Notes under the pieces: model-generated
Told to the model about the DNA's origin: nothing
What the model saw: the letters and a program-made list of their open reading frames with translations, nothing else
Databases searched by the model: none
Part shown: positions 34,996 through 36,209 of the stretch, in pieces
Layout of the letters: each line of letters begins with the position of its first letter
How positions within the stretch are numbered: the first letter of the stretch is position 1
Made by a program: the position numbers and the translations under genes
NCBI GenBank assembly: GCA_027074135.1
Contig: JALTDM010000023.1
Span: forward strand, 1-36,209
Length of the DNA: 36,209 nt
Source of the DNA: Bacteroidales bacterium
GTDB taxonomy: Bacteria > Bacteroidota > Bacteroidia > Bacteroidales > JALTDM01
Direction: 5' to 3'

Positions 34996-35013
34996 ACTCG
35001 TTTGTTTTTGTGT

Positions 35014-35787
35014 TTAATCAAATCTAAGATGCTTAACCGAACGACCTTCATCGGCAATTTCTTCAAGTGCTTTAACTCCGATTCTAATGTGGTCGTGAAC
35101 AAAATTTTGTGTAACCAATTTATCGCTCTTGCGGGTTTTTATGCCTGTGCTTATCATCGGTTGGTCACTTACAAGCAACAAAGCTCCGGTAGGTATCTTA
35201 TTGGCAAATCCCACCATAAAAAGTGTGGCGGTTTCCATATCTATTGCCATTGCACGAATCTTACGCAGATATTCTTTAAAGTTTTCGTCGTATTCCCACA
35301 CGCGTCTGTTGGTTGTGTAAACCGTACCTGTCCAATAATCCCTGCCGTAGTCGCGAATATTTGAAGAAACGGCTCTTTGCAAGCTAAATGCAGGTAATGC
35401 AGGTACTTCAGGCGGAAAATAGTCGTTTGAAGTACCTTCTCCTCTTATTGCCGCAATGGGAAGTATAAGGTCTCCGAGTTGGTTCTTTGCTTTCAAGCCG
35501 CCGCACTTGCCCAAAAACAACACTGCTTTTGGCATTATGGCACCCAGTAAGTCCATAACGGTAGCGGCATTTGCACTACCCATACCGAAATTTATCATTG
35601 TGATACGACCGTGCTTTACACTTTGCATAGGCTTACCTTTGCCGATAATTTCACCACCGAATTCTTCAGAAAAAATTTCAAGGTAATTGGTGAAATTTGT
35701 AAGTAAAATGTAATCTGAAAATTCCTCGAGTTCCCTTCCTGTATAACGAGGTAACCAATCTTTTACGATCTCTTCTTTTGTTTTCAT
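35014..35787 (-). CDS. amn: AMP nucleosidase (nucleoside phosphorylase fold)
   Basis: INFGMGSANAATVMDLLGAIMPKAVLFLGKCGGLK; IAAIRGEGTSNDYFPPEVPALPAFSLQ; AIDMETATLFMVGF; LLVSDQPM. ATG 35787 preferred over the ORF-track 35805. Confidence 0.9.
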   Translation of the reverse strand: MKTKEEIVKDWLPRYTGRELEEFSDYILLTNFTNYLEIFSEEFGGEIIGKGKPMQSVKHGRITMINFGMGSANAATVMDLLGAIMPKAVLFLGKCGGLKAKNQLGDLILPIAAIRGEGTSNDYFPPEVPALPAFSLQRAVSSNIRDYGRDYWTGTVYTTNRRVWEYDENFKEYLRKIRAMAIDMETATLFMVGFANKIPTGALLLVSDQPMISTGIKTRKSDKLVTQNFVHDHIRIGVKALEEIADEGRSVKHLRFD

Positions 35788-35802
35788 ATAACCAAGTTTT
35801 TG

Positions 35803-35810
35803 CAAAGGTA
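35803..35810 (-). promoter_or_regulatory. TAnnTTTG -7 element for amn
   Basis: Minus strand TACCTTTG, 15 nt upstream of the 35787 ATG. Confidence 0.5.
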
Positions 35811-35859
35811 AAAATTATTTATAAAAAATTATTTATATGTTATAATATTCTTTTTTCTT

Positions 35860-36209
35860 ATGAAGAAGGTTATGGTATTTGGAGTCTTTGATATCTTTCA
35901 TAAGGGGCATGAATATTTTTTAAAAGAGGCAAGAAAACATGGGGATTATTTAATTGCTGTAATACCACCTGATGAAAATATTCTGAAAGAAAAAGGACAT
36001 ATGCCTCATAATAATGTTAATAAAAGAATTATGGTTCTTAATAAATATGTTGATAAGGTAATTGTGGGAGATAAAAGCAATTATATAAAACCATTAATAG
36101 ATGAAATGCCAGATGTAATATGTCTTGGTTATGATCAAAATACAAATTTAGATATCATTGAAAAATATCTGAAAATTAAAAATGTTGATTTAATAAGAAT
36201 ATCTTCTTT
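35860..36209 (+). CDS. cytidylyltransferase-like nucleotidyltransferase (TagD/RibL-like), partial at the right edge
   Basis: MKKVMVFGVFDIFHKGHEYFLKEARKHGDYLIAVIPPDENILKEKGHMPHNNVNKRIMVLNKYVDKVIVGDKSNYIKPLIDEMPDVICLGYDQ...: GVFDIFHKGH matches the cytidylyltransferase HxGH motif. Open to the window end; absent from the ORF track. Confidence 0.85.
   Translation, partial: MKKVMVFGVFDIFHKGHEYFLKEARKHGDYLIAVIPPDENILKEKGHMPHNNVNKRIMVLNKYVDKVIVGDKSNYIKPLIDEMPDVICLGYDQNTNLDIIEKYLKIKNVDLIRISS

Noticed and set aside
1-36209. CRISPR arrays, tRNAs, prophage genes, defence islands
   Set aside because: No regularly spaced repeats, tRNA-like cloverleafs or phage/defence domains noticed by eye; tRNAscan or DefenseFinder would be decisive but could not be run.

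Overview
AT-rich window with the character of a Bacteroidetes chromosome: TAnnTTTG-type promoters, a FeoA-FeoB fusion, an OmpP1/FadL-like protein beside a Tyr/Trp-rich lipoprotein, and family-typical AMP nucleosidase and ProS. From left to right it holds: (i) a decayed mobile-element scar (IS256-type transposase remnant, a disrupted membrane-protein gene and an ICMT-like methyltransferase between two IS256-like ends); (ii) a compact 13-gene minus-strand operon (1675-12578) for a membrane-bound Mbx/Mbs/Mbh-like respiratory complex with Mrp antiporter modules, whose last gene fuses a NuoI/MbxN-type 2x[4Fe-4S] domain to a GltD/NfnB-type FAD/NAD(P)H oxidoreductase; (iii) an M16 zinc protease; (iv) a feoAB / Cys-rich membrane protein / arsC-type phosphatase cluster; (v) RNase P RNA on the minus strand; (vi) phosphohexomutase, rmlD and pepD; (vii) an OmpP1/FadL-like protein and an extreme low-complexity lipoprotein with a G9 tract; (viii) proS, an FAD/Fe-S dehydrogenase, a divergent uracil-DNA glycosylase overlapping a RecD-like helicase, an M20 dipeptidase, AMP nucleosidase, and a partial cytidylyltransferase at the right edge. 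The strongest candidate for an unusual system is the Mbx-like complex: eroded NiFe ligands, a three-Cys NuoB-like subunit, a TM7 Lys-to-Glu change in one of two antiporter subunits, and the built-in NAD(P)H module suggest an ion-translocating ferredoxin:NAD(P) oxidoreductase rather than a hydrogenase. All calls come from reading the sequence; no database searches were run.
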